Of a DNA stretch of 64,000 nucleotides, positions 52,219 to 60,086 are shown in pieces. The notes below the pieces were generated by a model. It did not search any database and was not told the origin of the DNA. It worked only from the letters and a program-made list of their open reading frames with translations. Origin of the DNA: Flavobacterium album (GTDB taxonomy: Bacteria; Bacteroidota; Bacteroidia; Flavobacteriales; Flavobacteriaceae); the NCBI RefSeq assembly GCF_003096035.1, contig NZ_CP029186.1:2617001-2681000 (forward strand). Reading direction: 5' to 3'. The position numbers were made by a program, and so were the translations under genes. Every line of letters starts with the position of its first letter. The stretch's first letter is position 1.

Positions 52219-52480
52219 GGAATGGTATACAACCTGCCATGATAAAAAAATTATTTTCTGAATATCACTTAGAATTTGTGATATCCAATTGAGAATTCGG
52301 AATATAGTTTTGTGAGTAAAATTTTATGGAATCGTTATTTACAAATTGTGCCAATTTATAATGGCCTTTACTTTTTAAATAAGATTCCCTACAATCTTAC
52401 AGGTTTGAGGTGATAATTGTTTTTTGGCCTTTATTAAATATGCATTAAATGAATTAACAACTCTTTAACATTACTTTTTA

Positions 52481-52488
52481 TACTTTTG
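52481..52488 (+). promoter_or_regulatory. -7 promoter element TACTTTTG upstream of the kinase cluster
   Basis: A perfect TAnnTTTG box 110 bases upstream of the first kinase gene. It is followed within 6 bases by a terminator-like hairpin (52494-52521). Confidence 0.55.
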
Positions 52489-52493
52489 GAAGT

Positions 52494-52521
52494 AGGCCGC
52501 AATGTTACGGCCTGTTTTTTT
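52494..52521 (+). terminator. Terminator-like hairpin at the very start of the kinase leader
   Basis: Stem AGGCCG (52494-52499) and CGGCCT (52508-52513) with an 8-base loop, followed by G and seven T. On the plus strand this is a proper intrinsic terminator, yet there is no plus-strand gene upstream for it to terminate. It could be an attenuator for the kinase operon. Confidence 0.6.
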
Positions 52522-52598
52522 GTTGCGCTTCCCTTTACAATTTAAACACTTGTAGGCAAAGGCTTTACAGTTTTACCATAGCCGTGCCCTAATAAAAT

Positions 52599-53804
52599 AT
52601 GATACTAATCGTTGATGACATAAGGGCAAATATTGTCGCTTTGCAAAAGATACTGGAACTCCATAAACTTCCGGCCGATACTGCAGAGTCTGGTGAAGAG
52701 GCATTGCGAAAAATCCTGAAAACGGATTACTCCCTTATAATAATGGACGTACAGATGCCCGGTATGGATGGCTTTGAGGTGGTAGAAATCCTTGCGGGAA
52801 GCAACCGGACCAAAGACATACCTGTGATATTCCTTTCGGCCGTGAACAAGCAGAAGAAATTCATATCGAGAGGCTATGAAACGGGGGGCGTAGATTATGT
52901 TACAAAACCGGTAGACCCCGACCTGCTAATCCTCAAAGTAAAAACTTTCCTGAAGCTGTACGAACAAAAGAAAGAGCTCAGGGATATCCGTGATTTGTTA
53001 TTTAAGGAAATCGAGATACGTAAGGAGGCCCAGGAAAACCTTGAAGTAAAAGTAGCGGAGCGCACGAAAGAGCTGGTATCTAAAAATGAGGAACTGGAAA
53101 TGCGCAACCACGAGTTGCAGCAGTTTTCATGGGTCGTATCACATGACCTTAAAGAACCCATTCGCAAAATAGAGCTCTTCATCAAGATCATTAAAGAAAA
53201 ATATCTGAAGGAAGACGCCACGGCATTTGATTATGTAAACCGTACGATAAAATCGGCAGCAAGGATGTCGGCCCTTATTACCGACCTGCTTGATTATTCA
53301 AGACTATCTTCCAATGTTGCCTCAGTTAAAACAGACCTTAATCTGGTTATCAGCGAGGTGGTGTCTGACTTTGATTATATGATCGAAATGAAGGAAGCTA
53401 TAGTCAAAGTTGGCGACATGCCTGCTATACATTGCGTAGGCAGCCAAATGCGCCAGGTGTTCCAGAACCTGGTGAGCAATTCGCTGAAATTCTCTAAAAA
53501 GGATGTGCCGCCTGTAATTGAAATAGATGCCGAACTGGTGCTGGAGAAAGAATTTGATAGCCCGGCATCGGCCGACGGGCAGTTTTGCAGGATTACCGTA
53601 AAAGATAACGGTATCGGGTTTGACGAAAGGTTCCTGGATAAAATATTCATTATTTTCCAAAGCCTCAACGATCGAAGCGTTTATGAAGGAACAGGCATAG
53701 GGCTGGCTATCGCAAAAAAAATAGTAGAAAAACATAATGGCATTATTACCGCAAAAAGCGAGCTACATAAAGGCTCCTGCTTTATCATGGTGCTGCCGGT
53801 ATAA
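52599..53804 (+). CDS. Soluble response regulator-histidine kinase hybrid
   Basis: A 401-residue cytosolic protein. Receiver domain about 1-120 with phospho-acceptor Asp in SLIIMDVQMPGMDGFEVV; a coiled-coil linker about 125-175 (EARKEAQENL-type heptads); HisKA about 170-240 with the phospho-His in FSWVVSHDLKEPIRKIELF; HATPase about 285-400 with NLVSNSLKFS, DNGIGFDERFLDKIFIIFQS and GTGIGLAIAKKIV. It has no sensor or membrane part, so it must receive its signal through the N-terminal receiver. It begins the rightward cluster with a second kinase, a receiver, CheR and CheB. Confidence 0.9.
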   Translation: MILIVDDIRANIVALQKILELHKLPADTAESGEEALRKILKTDYSLIIMDVQMPGMDGFEVVEILAGSNRTKDIPVIFLSAVNKQKKFISRGYETGGVDYVTKPVDPDLLILKVKTFLKLYEQKKELRDIRDLLFKEIEIRKEAQENLEVKVAERTKELVSKNEELEMRNHELQQFSWVVSHDLKEPIRKIELFIKIIKEKYLKEDATAFDYVNRTIKSAARMSALITDLLDYSRLSSNVASVKTDLNLVISEVVSDFDYMIEMKEAIVKVGDMPAIHCVGSQMRQVFQNLVSNSLKFSKKDVPPVIEIDAELVLEKEFDSPASADGQFCRITVKDNGIGFDERFLDKIFIIFQSLNDRSVYEGTGIGLAIAKKIVEKHNGIITAKSELHKGSCFIMVLPV

Positions 53805-53830
53805 AAATAATAACACGTTATCACAATAGT

Positions 53831-56800
53831 ATGCAGGGTAAATTTAGGAGGAATTTATTAATAAGCTCGGGTATTTCGATGCTGATACTTGTAGTCAGCT
53901 CGACTGCTTCGTTCCTGAGTATCAGGAACCTTTTGGACAGTACACAATGGGTAAACCATACGCAGGATGTTATTTACAACCTTAACGAGTGCACATCGGT
54001 AATGGTAGATGCGCAGGCAGGAATGCGGGGCTACCTTGTTACAGGCAACGACAGCATGCTGGACCAGTACCGGACTGCCGAAGAACGTGCGGACGGGTAT
54101 CTGGAAAAGCTTGCTTTACTTACAACAGACAACGAAGCGCAACAGGAAAGCCTGAAAGAGCTCGAACCCGTGATTAATGAGCTTTTCAGTTACATGAAGG
54201 TGAGGATATTTGAAAAGGAAAGGGGCCAGCAAACCCTTAGCACCGACCTTGATACCGGTAAAAGGCTTATGGCGAACATACGCAAAATTACCAAGCGCAT
54301 GGAAAATCGCGAGCAGGAATTGCTGAAAGAACGGACCTCTACATCAGAGAAATATGGAATGTACAGCCAGGTACTGATAATTGTGGCAGCATTGCTCGCA
54401 CTTTGCATAAGCATGGTATTTTTTGTAAGGATACTTAGGGATTATAACCAAAGGCTGGAGCTACAGCTGCAGCTTGAAAAAAGTGACAGGGAGACTGCCG
54501 AAAGGATAAGGGTAATAAGCGGCGTGGCAGCGGAGATATCGTCAGGAAACTATACCATAAGGGTAGACGATACGGAAAGCGATGCATTGGGCAGTGTGGG
54601 CGGATCGCTGAACAATATGGCAAAAGCGCTTGACAAATCGTTCAAAACGCTGTCGGATAAGGAATGGCTGCAATCGGGTATTGCAGACCTGAATAAAGTA
54701 ATGATAGGGGAAAAGAGTCCCGAGCAACTCATAAAAGATGTCATAGAATATATTGCAGCTTATACCAACAGCAGTGCCGGCATAATCTACCTTCCGGAAG
54801 GGGAAACCCTTTATCCCGCAGGAGGCTACAGCTACATACCGGGCAGGGACAGGCAACGGATAAAACTTGGCGAAGGCTTGCTGGGCCAGGCGGCTGCTAC
54901 AGGAAAACTACTTGAAATGAAAGGCCTCTCATCCGAAAATATAAGCATCTCTTATGCACTTGGGGAAGTGAAGCCTGCGCATATTGTAGCGTTCCCATTG
55001 ATAGATGACAAGCTTACTGGTGTTGCAGAGCTGGTATCCGTAAGGGAATATTCAGCACGCGAACTGGAATTTTTGACTTCCGCGGCCCACAATATCGCAA
55101 TTGCCATAACAACAGCACAGAGCAGGAAACGCGTTCAGGAGCTACTTGAAGAGACCGAGGCACAATCTGAAGAGCTGAGAGTGCAGCACAGTGAGCTGGA
55201 AAGCATGAATGCCGAACTGGAAACACAGACCGAAAAGCTTCAGGCATCCGAAGAAGAGCTCCGCGTACAGCAGGAAGAACTACAGCAGACCAACGAAGAG
55301 CTGGCCGAACGCAGCGTATTGCTGGAAGAGCGCAATATGGAAATCCAGAAAAAATCGGAAGACCTGGAGCTGACAACACGCTACAAATCGGAGTTTTTGG
55401 CAAATATGTCACATGAGCTAAGGACACCGCTCAACTCTATATTGTTATTAAGCCGGCTGCTGTCGGAAAATAATGATAAGAACATGAACGATGAGCAGGT
55501 AGAGTTTGCCAAGGTGATACAGAGCTCCGGTACCGGATTGCTGGGGCTTATCGATGAGATACTGGACCTTTCGAAAATAGAGGCGGGTAAAATGGACCTG
55601 GAATTCATGGACATCGCTACCCAGGAGGTAACCGGTAACCTGAAAGACCTCTTTACCGAAGTAGCAAAACAAAAAGGCATTGAGTTTAAGATAGTGGATT
55701 CCGAAGCGCCGTTGGTAATAAAAACCGACAAAATGAGGCTGGAGCAGATATTGAAAAATCTTATTTCGAATGCCATCAAATTTACATCAAAAGGGTCGGT
55801 TACCCTTGAGATCAAAAAACAGGATAACAACGATAAAGTAGTTTGCTTTACTGTTAAAGATACCGGAATAGGCATACCACCCGAAAAACAGCCGCTTATT
55901 TTTGAGGCATTCCAGCAGGCAGACGGCTCCACCAAACGCAAGTATGGCGGCACAGGGCTTGGGCTATCGATCAGCAGGGAGCTTGCCAAATTGCTTAAGG
56001 GAGAAATTGCACTGAAAAGCGCTGTAAACGAAGGCAGCGAGTTTACATTGAGTATTCCTGTAATAGGCGCATCGCAAATTCAGGCTGGCGGCGTAAGCGA
56101 AAATTCAATTAAAGATACCGAAGAAGCCGGAGAAGGCGAGGCTGAAAAAGAGAAAGCCGCAGAACTGGAGCTGAAGACCAAATTTATCAGCCCAGTGATT
56201 CCCGAAGATGTACCGGATGACAGGGATGACATCGGTCAAAATAACAAGGTAATACTCATCGTGGAAGATGATGTGAATTTTGCAAAATCGCTGTTGGAAT
56301 TTACCCGCAAGCGCGGTTATAAAGGCGTAATATCTGTTCGTGGCGACCAGGCGCTGAACATGGCGATAATTTACAGGCCGGTAGGGGTGCTGCTCGACAT
56401 ACAGCTGCCGATAAAAAGCGGCTGGGAAGTAATGGAAGACCTCAAGGGCAATTCGCAGACAAGGCACATACCCGTACATATCATGTCGTCGCACAAAATG
56501 AAGCAGGAAAGCCTGCTCAAAGGCGCTGTGAACTTTCTAGACAAGCCCGTGGCTTTCGAGCAAATGCCGGAAATCTTCAAAAGGATAGAGCATATCATCA
56601 ACCGGGAGTCGCAGAAAGTGCTCATTATAGAGGATAACCCCAAACATGCCAAGGCGCTCGCTTATTTCCTGGAGACGTTCAATATCAATTCGGAAATAAA
56701 AAGCGAGATCGTGGATGGGGTGGATACGCTTAAGAACACTCCTGTGGAATGCGTGATACTGGATATGGGTATACCCGACAGGCAGGCTTATGAAATACTG

Positions 56801-57421
56801 GAGAACATCAAAAAGAACCCAGGGCTTGAAAACCTTCCGGTGATCGTGTTTACGGGTAAGAGCCTTTCGCTGAAAGAAGAGCTTAAGATCAAGAAGTATG
56901 CTGATTCTATCGTTGTAAAGACGGCCCATTCCTACCAAAGGATGCTGGATGAGGTGTCGTTGTTCCTTCATTTGGTAGAAGAAAATAAAAAGACCGAGGG
57001 AACGGCAGGCCATAAAAAGCTGAATTTACTGAACAATATCCTTAGCGATAAGACCGTGCTTGTGGTTGACGACGATGTTCGCAACATCTATTCGCTTACC
57101 AAAGCGCTGGAAGCAGTTAAGATGAAAGTAATAACTGCCATTGATGGTAAGGAAGCGCTTAAAATGCTTGAGCGCCACCCGGAAACAGATGTTGTACTGC
57201 TTGATATGATGATGCCGAATATGGACGGTTATGAGACTGCAGCCCGCATAAGAGAAAACAGAAGCCTGAAAAATCTGCCGGTAATAGCGGTTACGGCAAA
57301 AGCAATGACCGGCGACAGGGAAAAATGTATAAATGCCGGCGCTTCGGATTATATAACCAAGCCGGTAGATGTTGACCAGTTAATGTCGCTTCTACGGGTG
57401 TGGTTGTATGATAAACAATAA
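53831..57421 (+). CDS. CHASE3-HAMP-GAF hybrid histidine kinase with three receiver domains
   Basis: A 1,196-residue membrane kinase. TM1 about 9-31; periplasmic CHASE3 domain about 38-170; TM2 about 177-200; HAMP about 200-265; GAF about 285-430; coiled coil about 430-520 with repeating EELRVQQEEL units; HisKA with phospho-His in FLANMSHELRTPLNSIL (about 527); HATPase about 630-745; receivers starting near 808, 930 and 1075 (acidic DD/ED pairs; phospho-Asp in VLLDIQLPIKS, CVILDMGIPD and VVLLDMMMPNMDG). The architecture is that of a phosphorelay hub. It stands directly upstream of a receiver gene and of cheR and cheB. Confidence 0.9.
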   Translation: MQGKFRRNLLISSGISMLILVVSSTASFLSIRNLLDSTQWVNHTQDVIYNLNECTSVMVDAQAGMRGYLVTGNDSMLDQYRTAEERADGYLEKLALLTTDNEAQQESLKELEPVINELFSYMKVRIFEKERGQQTLSTDLDTGKRLMANIRKITKRMENREQELLKERTSTSEKYGMYSQVLIIVAALLALCISMVFFVRILRDYNQRLELQLQLEKSDRETAERIRVISGVAAEISSGNYTIRVDDTESDALGSVGGSLNNMAKALDKSFKTLSDKEWLQSGIADLNKVMIGEKSPEQLIKDVIEYIAAYTNSSAGIIYLPEGETLYPAGGYSYIPGRDRQRIKLGEGLLGQAAATGKLLEMKGLSSENISISYALGEVKPAHIVAFPLIDDKLTGVAELVSVREYSARELEFLTSAAHNIAIAITTAQSRKRVQELLEETEAQSEELRVQHSELESMNAELETQTEKLQASEEELRVQQEELQQTNEELAERSVLLEERNMEIQKKSEDLELTTRYKSEFLANMSHELRTPLNSILLLSRLLSENNDKNMNDEQVEFAKVIQSSGTGLLGLIDEILDLSKIEAGKMDLEFMDIATQEVTGNLKDLFTEVAKQKGIEFKIVDSEAPLVIKTDKMRLEQILKNLISNAIKFTSKGSVTLEIKKQDNNDKVVCFTVKDTGIGIPPEKQPLIFEAFQQADGSTKRKYGGTGLGLSISRELAKLLKGEIALKSAVNEGSEFTLSIPVIGASQIQAGGVSENSIKDTEEAGEGEAEKEKAAELELKTKFISPVIPEDVPDDRDDIGQNNKVILIVEDDVNFAKSLLEFTRKRGYKGVISVRGDQALNMAIIYRPVGVLLDIQLPIKSGWEVMEDLKGNSQTRHIPVHIMSSHKMKQESLLKGAVNFLDKPVAFEQMPEIFKRIEHIINRESQKVLIIEDNPKHAKALAYFLETFNINSEIKSEIVDGVDTLKNTPVECVILDMGIPDRQAYEILENIKKNPGLENLPVIVFTGKSLSLKEELKIKKYADSIVVKTAHSYQRMLDEVSLFLHLVEENKKTEGTAGHKKLNLLNNILSDKTVLVVDDDVRNIYSLTKALEAVKMKVITAIDGKEALKMLERHPETDVVLLDMMMPNMDGYETAARIRENRSLKNLPVIAVTAKAMTGDREKCINAGASDYITKPVDVDQLMSLLRVWLYDKQ

Positions 57422-57427
57422 AAATGT

Positions 57428-57787
57428 ATGAAGAGAATCCTGATAATAGATGACGACGCAAGGAATATTTTTGCCCTGAGCGCTACATTACGCTCAAAAT
57501 CGTTCGATTGCGTGTCCTGTAACAGCGCCCCTGATGCCCTGAAACTTCTGGAAGGCAATACCCCGGTAGATGCGATACTAATAGATATGATGATGCCAGA
57601 TATGGACGGTTATGAAGCTATACCTTTAATTAAGGACATACCGCACAGGCAGGGCACGCCCGTTATATCGGTTACCGCACAGGCCATGGTGGGAGACAGG
57701 GAGAAGTGCCTTCGGGCAGGCGCTGATGATTATATTTCGAAACCGATTGATGTTGATAAATTGCTGCGGGTTTTAAGCACTATATAA
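57428..57787 (+). CDS. Stand-alone response regulator (CheY-like)
   Basis: A 119-residue single receiver domain: acidic IIDDDARNIFALS, phospho-Asp in AILIDMMMPDMDGYEA (about 51), Thr in VISVTAQAM and Lys in DDYISKPIDVDKL. It starts 6 bases after the hybrid kinase stop and is similar to that kinase's third receiver, which suggests duplication of the receiver. It is probably the diffusible output or shuttle of the relay. Confidence 0.9.
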   Translation: MKRILIIDDDARNIFALSATLRSKSFDCVSCNSAPDALKLLEGNTPVDAILIDMMMPDMDGYEAIPLIKDIPHRQGTPVISVTAQAMVGDREKCLRAGADDYISKPIDVDKLLRVLSTI

Positions 57788-57793
57788 AGCATT

Positions 57794-58603
57794 ATGGTAA
57801 ATGACAGGGAGTTAGAGGTGCTGATCAATGAGATCTACGAATACTATGGCTATGACTTTAGCGGGTATTCGCTTGCCTCGTTCAAAAGGCGTATTGACAG
57901 GCTTTACAATCTGGACAAGTTTGGGAATTTTGCCGAGTTCTTGTCTAAAGTCCGCACTGATACTGCTTATTTTAAACGGATGGTGGAGGAAATTACCGTA
58001 AATGTTACAGAGATGTTCCGCGACCCGCTGTTTTATAAAGTACTGCGCACAGAACTAATACCTGTACTGGCTACGAAGCCGTTTATACGGATATGGCATG
58101 CCGGATGCTCTACGGGTGAGGAAGTCTATTCGATGGCGATCATGCTCAAAGAAGCCGGGGTGCTGCATAAATCATTGCTCTATGCTACCGACCTGAACCC
58201 TACAGTGCTCGATACTGCCAAAATAGGGGTTTTCAATTTGCGAATGATGAAGCAGTATTCCGAAAACTACATAGCATCGGGCGGCAAAAAAGACTTTTCC
58301 GACTATTATACGGCACAATACGGCCTGGCGAAGTTCGGTGGAGACCTTACGGAGAAAATGGTGTTCTCGCAGCATAATCTGGTGTCAGATAGGTCGTTCA
58401 ATGAATTCGACCTGATAATGTGCCGCAATGTGATGATCTATTTTGATAAGGACTTGCAGGACAGGGCACTTGCCTTATTTGACGAAAGCCTTTCAAAGCT
58501 GGGATACCTGGCGCTTGGTACCAAGGAAACCATCAAATTCTCCGACCTGAAAAAAAACTACGAACAGGTAGACAAAGAAAAGATATGGAAGAAGATAAAA
58601 TAA
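57794..58603 (+). CDS. CheR-type SAM-dependent protein-glutamate methyltransferase
   Basis: A 269-residue protein with the N-terminal helical CheR domain (about 1-75) and the methyltransferase domain: IWHAGCSTGEEVYSMAIML is SAM motif I, YATDLNPTVLDTAK follows, and FDLIMCRNVMIYFD is the CheR signature. It normally methylates glutamates in chemoreceptors; here no receptor gene is near. It starts 6 bases after the receiver stop and overlaps cheB by 19 bases. Confidence 0.9.
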   Translation: MVNDRELEVLINEIYEYYGYDFSGYSLASFKRRIDRLYNLDKFGNFAEFLSKVRTDTAYFKRMVEEITVNVTEMFRDPLFYKVLRTELIPVLATKPFIRIWHAGCSTGEEVYSMAIMLKEAGVLHKSLLYATDLNPTVLDTAKIGVFNLRMMKQYSENYIASGGKKDFSDYYTAQYGLAKFGGDLTEKMVFSQHNLVSDRSFNEFDLIMCRNVMIYFDKDLQDRALALFDESLSKLGYLALGTKETIKFSDLKKNYEQVDKEKIWKKIK

Positions 58604-59172
58604 TTTCAGGATGCAGGGTTCTCATCATCGGTGGTTCGGCCGGTAGCCTTGACGCACTACTGAAAATACTGCCTCATCTTACTGCAATCCCTTCTTTTTC
58701 GCTGGTTATTGTATTGCACCGCAGGAGCGGGGAGGACACTACGCTCGAAGAGCTTATCGCCGTGAAAACTTCCATACCCGTAACCGAAGTAGAGGACAAG
58801 ATACCATTATTACCGGGATGTATCTATATAGCGCCTTCAGACTATCACCTGCTTTTCGAAAATAACGGGACACTATCGCTGGATATTTCCGAAAAAATAA
58901 ATTACAGCAGGCCGAGCATTGACGTTGCATTTGAATCGGCTGCCGATATTTACGGCCCAAAGCTAACTGCTATACTGCTTTCCGGCGCCAATGCCGACGG
59001 TACACAAGGGCTTATTGCCGTAAAGAATGCTGGCGGTACCATCGTCGTACAAGACCCCGAAACCGCAGAAATGCCCTTTATGCCCCGCAATGCAATTGAA
59101 AATATGACGCCCGATCATATTTTAAACGTGGAAGAAATGATAGGGTTTATAGGAGGAGGGATTGGTTTGTGA
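58585..59172 (+). CDS. CheB-type protein-glutamate methylesterase without receiver domain
   Basis: A 195-residue catalytic-domain-only CheB. The catalytic Ser is in IIGGSAGSLDALL, the His in VIVLHRRSGEDTTL, and the Asp in ILLSGANADGTQGLIA. The usual N-terminal receiver of CheB is missing, so its activity must be set by other means, possibly the neighbouring receiver proteins. The 19-base overlap with cheR implies coupled translation. With CheR it can set a reversible methylation level on an unidentified partner, perhaps the hybrid kinase itself. Confidence 0.9.
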   Translation: MEEDKIISGCRVLIIGGSAGSLDALLKILPHLTAIPSFSLVIVLHRRSGEDTTLEELIAVKTSIPVTEVEDKIPLLPGCIYIAPSDYHLLFENNGTLSLDISEKINYSRPSIDVAFESAADIYGPKLTAILLSGANADGTQGLIAVKNAGGTIVVQDPETAEMPFMPRNAIENMTPDHILNVEEMIGFIGGGIGL

Positions 59173-59192
59173 AACTGTTTACTAATATAAAA

Positions 59193-59696
59193 ATGAAAAC
59201 AATATTAAGTCTATTGCTATTTGCGCAAGTTGCAGTTTCATGCGCGCAATCGAAGAAAGAAAATCCAATTACACACGCTGACAAGACGGCAAATACATTT
59301 CCTTTACAAACAGGTCCGTTAAATGACTTTGAAGGTGTTTTTACAGATGCTCAAAAGAAAGATTTAAGTGAACGATTAGACAATTTTAAGGAGACTACCG
59401 ATAAGGAAATATTTGTTGTTTCAGTAGAGACGTATTTTCCAAAAGATGATTTTCAGGAATTCACGGTAAACCTGGCAAATGATTGGAAAAAAAACGGTGC
59501 AAACAATACTGTCTTTATTGTCTTTAGTAAAGAAAATAGAAAGATTGCACTATCTATATACCCGGGTACCACAAATTTAAAGGACAAAGATGCGCAGGAT
59601 GTAATTTCAGAAATAGTAATTCCGGAGTTTAAAAAAGGAAATTATTACGAGGCCATAAAACAAGGTATTACTGCGTTAATTTCCAAGTGGAAATAA
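59193..59696 (+). CDS. TPM-domain lipoprotein
   Basis: A 167-residue protein with a lipoprotein signal (LSLLLFAQVAVSC). The TPM domain (about 48-165) has LNDFEGVFTDAQKKDLSERL at its start, IFVVSVETYFP, LANDWKKNGANNTVFIVFSK, and a C-terminal helix. TPM domains occur in membrane-associated proteins with a role in photosystem repair in plants and unknown roles in bacteria. The start at 59193 places the hydrophobic signal right after Met-Lys; the upstream GTG at 59169 would add a poorly fitting polar stretch. The gene is more AT-rich than the preceding cluster and is probably unrelated to it. Confidence 0.8.
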   Translation: MKTILSLLLFAQVAVSCAQSKKENPITHADKTANTFPLQTGPLNDFEGVFTDAQKKDLSERLDNFKETTDKEIFVVSVETYFPKDDFQEFTVNLANDWKKNGANNTVFIVFSKENRKIALSIYPGTTNLKDKDAQDVISEIVIPEFKKGNYYEAIKQGITALISKWK

Positions 59697-59810
59697 TCAT
59701 TGCATAGTTTTAAACAAAGATATATTTAAGGGCTATATAAATAGTTTGTGATATAATGCATATTTAGTAATAACCATAGTACTTGTTACGACTTTTGTTA
59801 TTTCCTAAAT

Positions 59811-59845
59811 AAAAAAACCTTTAAATAATTGATATTTAAAGGTTT
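59811..59845 (-). terminator. Terminator of tRNA-Ser
   Basis: A 13-bp A/T-rich stem (59815-59827 with 59833-59845) and a run of T on the minus strand, starting 11 bases past the tRNA 3' end. Confidence 0.75.
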
Positions 59846-59855
59846 AAAATTTCAG

Positions 59856-59940
59856 CGGAGAAAGAGGGATTCGAACCCCCGGACCTGTTACAGTCAACAG
59901 TTTTCAAGACTGCCGCAATCGACCACTCTGCCATTTCTCC
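59856..59940 (-). tRNA. tRNA-Ser (anticodon TGA)
   Basis: An 85-base class II tRNA on the minus strand. The acceptor stem is GGAGAAA / TTTCTCC with G as discriminator, the anticodon stem GCAGT / ACTGT holds the loop CTTGAAA with anticodon TGA, and there is a long variable arm and a GGTTCGAATCC T-arm. No CCA is encoded. A strong promoter (59974-60004) and a terminator (59811-59845) frame it. Confidence 0.95.
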
Positions 59941-59973
59941 AGTATGTCGCAAATCATTTCCTCATTGCGGTTG

Positions 59974-60004
59974 CAAATATAATAACCTTTTCCGGTTTTC
60001 CAAA
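59974..60004 (-). promoter_or_regulatory. Consensus promoter of tRNA-Ser, TTTG-N19-TATATTTG
   Basis: On the minus strand TTTG (60001-60004) and TATATTTG (59974-59981) are exactly 19 bases apart, the full Bacteroidota consensus. The tRNA 5' end is 33 bases downstream. Confidence 0.75.
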
Positions 60005-60086
60005 CACATTTGCAGTAAAAAACACAATTTATTTAGCTCGGCTTTTTAAGCATTTCATTGCGTGAATATTAAGAAAAGTAAAATAA

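Noticed and set aside
52599..59172. The CheR/CheB genes as part of a flagellar chemotaxis system
   Set aside because: No CheA, CheW, chemoreceptor or flagellar gene is present, and T9SS proteins point to a non-flagellated, possibly gliding bacterium.
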